A DNA stretch of 6,101 nucleotides, taken from assembly GCA_002391465.1 (NCBI GenBank), contig DGFC01000075.1, positions 1 through 6,101 of the forward strand, written 5' to 3'. This document shows, one piece after another, positions 5,729 through 6,101 of the stretch (position 1 is the stretch's first letter; each line of letters starts with the position of its first letter). Under the pieces are notes generated by a model. The model had not been told where the DNA came from, made no database searches, and was given only the letters and a program-made list of their open reading frames with translations. A program made the position numbers and the translations under genes. The stretch comes from Firmicutes bacterium UBA3910. GTDB taxonomy: Bacteria; Bacillota; Limnochordia; Darwinibacteriales; Darwinibacteriaceae.

Positions 5729-6101
5729 GCTTGTGAGGAAGTCAAATGGTAAGGAACATAACTTAATTGTGCACGATAGTCCTAAGTCGGTGAGCAGTGA
5801 AGCGTTCCGGACCCTGAGGACCAATCTTCAATTTACGAGCCCTGATCGGGAGTTAAAGACGGTACTGGTGACCAGTACCGCACTTGACGATGGGAAATCA
5901 ACGGTTACTGCAAACTTAGCCATCGCTTGGGCCCAGTCGGGCAGCCGGGTTGTGTTAGTGGACTGCGACCTACGAAAACCTGGCCAACATAAAATCTTTG
6001 GGCTTCGCAACTTACAAGGTCTAACAGGGAATTTGACCGAGAACGAACCCCTGGAAGAGGTTATTCTGCCAAGCCGGATCATGGATGGCTTGGACCTTAT
6101 C
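5721..6101 (+). CDS. BY-kinase (CpsD/CapB/Wzc-type tyrosine kinase), N-terminal part, cut by window end
   Basis: 127 codons are visible and the frame is open at the window edge. Bacterial tyrosine autokinase that works with the preceding co-polymerase to regulate polysaccharide polymerisation and export from the cytoplasmic face. Visible motifs: PKS followed by EAFRTLR (27-33), the E-x2-R-x2-R oligomerisation motif; a Walker A region VTSTALDDGKST (50-61) leading into ANLA; and Walker A' VVLVDCDLRKP (77-87). Walker B and the C-terminal tyrosine cluster would lie beyond the window. The Walker A is slightly unusual, with LDDGKST where the family commonly has PGEGKST; the Gly-Lys-Ser/Thr core is intact. 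Start choice is uncertain. GTG 5721 overlaps the co-polymerase gene by 8 nt and has AAAGG 11 nt upstream. GTG 5733 would leave a 4-nt gap but has only a weak upstream TAGG. GTG 5712 lies too close to the AAAGG. Overlap suggests coupled translation. Confidence 0.93.
   Translation, partial: MRRLVRKSNGKEHNLIVHDSPKSVSSEAFRTLRTNLQFTSPDRELKTVLVTSTALDDGKSTVTANLAIAWAQSGSRVVLVDCDLRKPGQHKIFGLRNLQGLTGNLTENEPLEEVILPSRIMDGLDLI

Noticed and set aside
5470..6082. Minus-strand open frames across the co-polymerase/kinase junction
   Set aside because: They are antisense to clearly recognised domains (transmembrane segment 2, EAFRTLR, Walker A) and have no coding features of their own.

Overview
The window looks like the end of a contig from a bacterium with an outer membrane. 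Four genes, all on the plus strand, encode parts of a cell-surface polysaccharide (capsule or exopolysaccharide) export system plus envelope proteins. About half of the bases are G+C by eye. The split arrangement of a membrane co-polymerase followed by a separate tyrosine kinase is typical of Firmicutes. The Wza-like export protein and a beta-barrel-like protein ending in Phe point to an outer membrane. Together these suggest a diderm Firmicutes lineage (Limnochordia-, Halanaerobiales- or Negativicutes-like), but this is inference and no marker gene is present.

Layout: bases 1-19 are the Tn5/Nextera mosaic-end adapter, not genome. Bases 20-528 hold the 3' end of a gene for a probable outer-membrane beta-barrel protein. 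A TTG-started gene follows 17 nt later (546-1472); it encodes a secreted 308-residue protein with 20-residue 'YG' repeats and a beta-rich C-terminal domain of unknown role. The 114-nt gap 1473-1586 carries a probable intrinsic terminator and an overlapping alternative hairpin. The export module begins at 1587: an 895-residue polysaccharide export protein with one Poly_export domain and nine tandem SLBB domains (1587-4274), a 480-residue Wzz/GumC-type co-polymerase (4286-5728), and the start of a BY-kinase (5721 to the window edge).

How they probably work together: the co-polymerase sits in the inner membrane with a long periplasmic coiled-coil region and controls chain length and export together with the cytoplasmic kinase. 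The nine-SLBB protein would form the periplasm-to-outer-membrane conduit. Its unusual number of SLBB domains, the absence of a lipobox and the pairing with a split kinase are the most noteworthy aspects. The two upstream genes are probably a separate envelope-related transcription unit. No RNA genes, insertion sequences or CRISPR arrays were seen.
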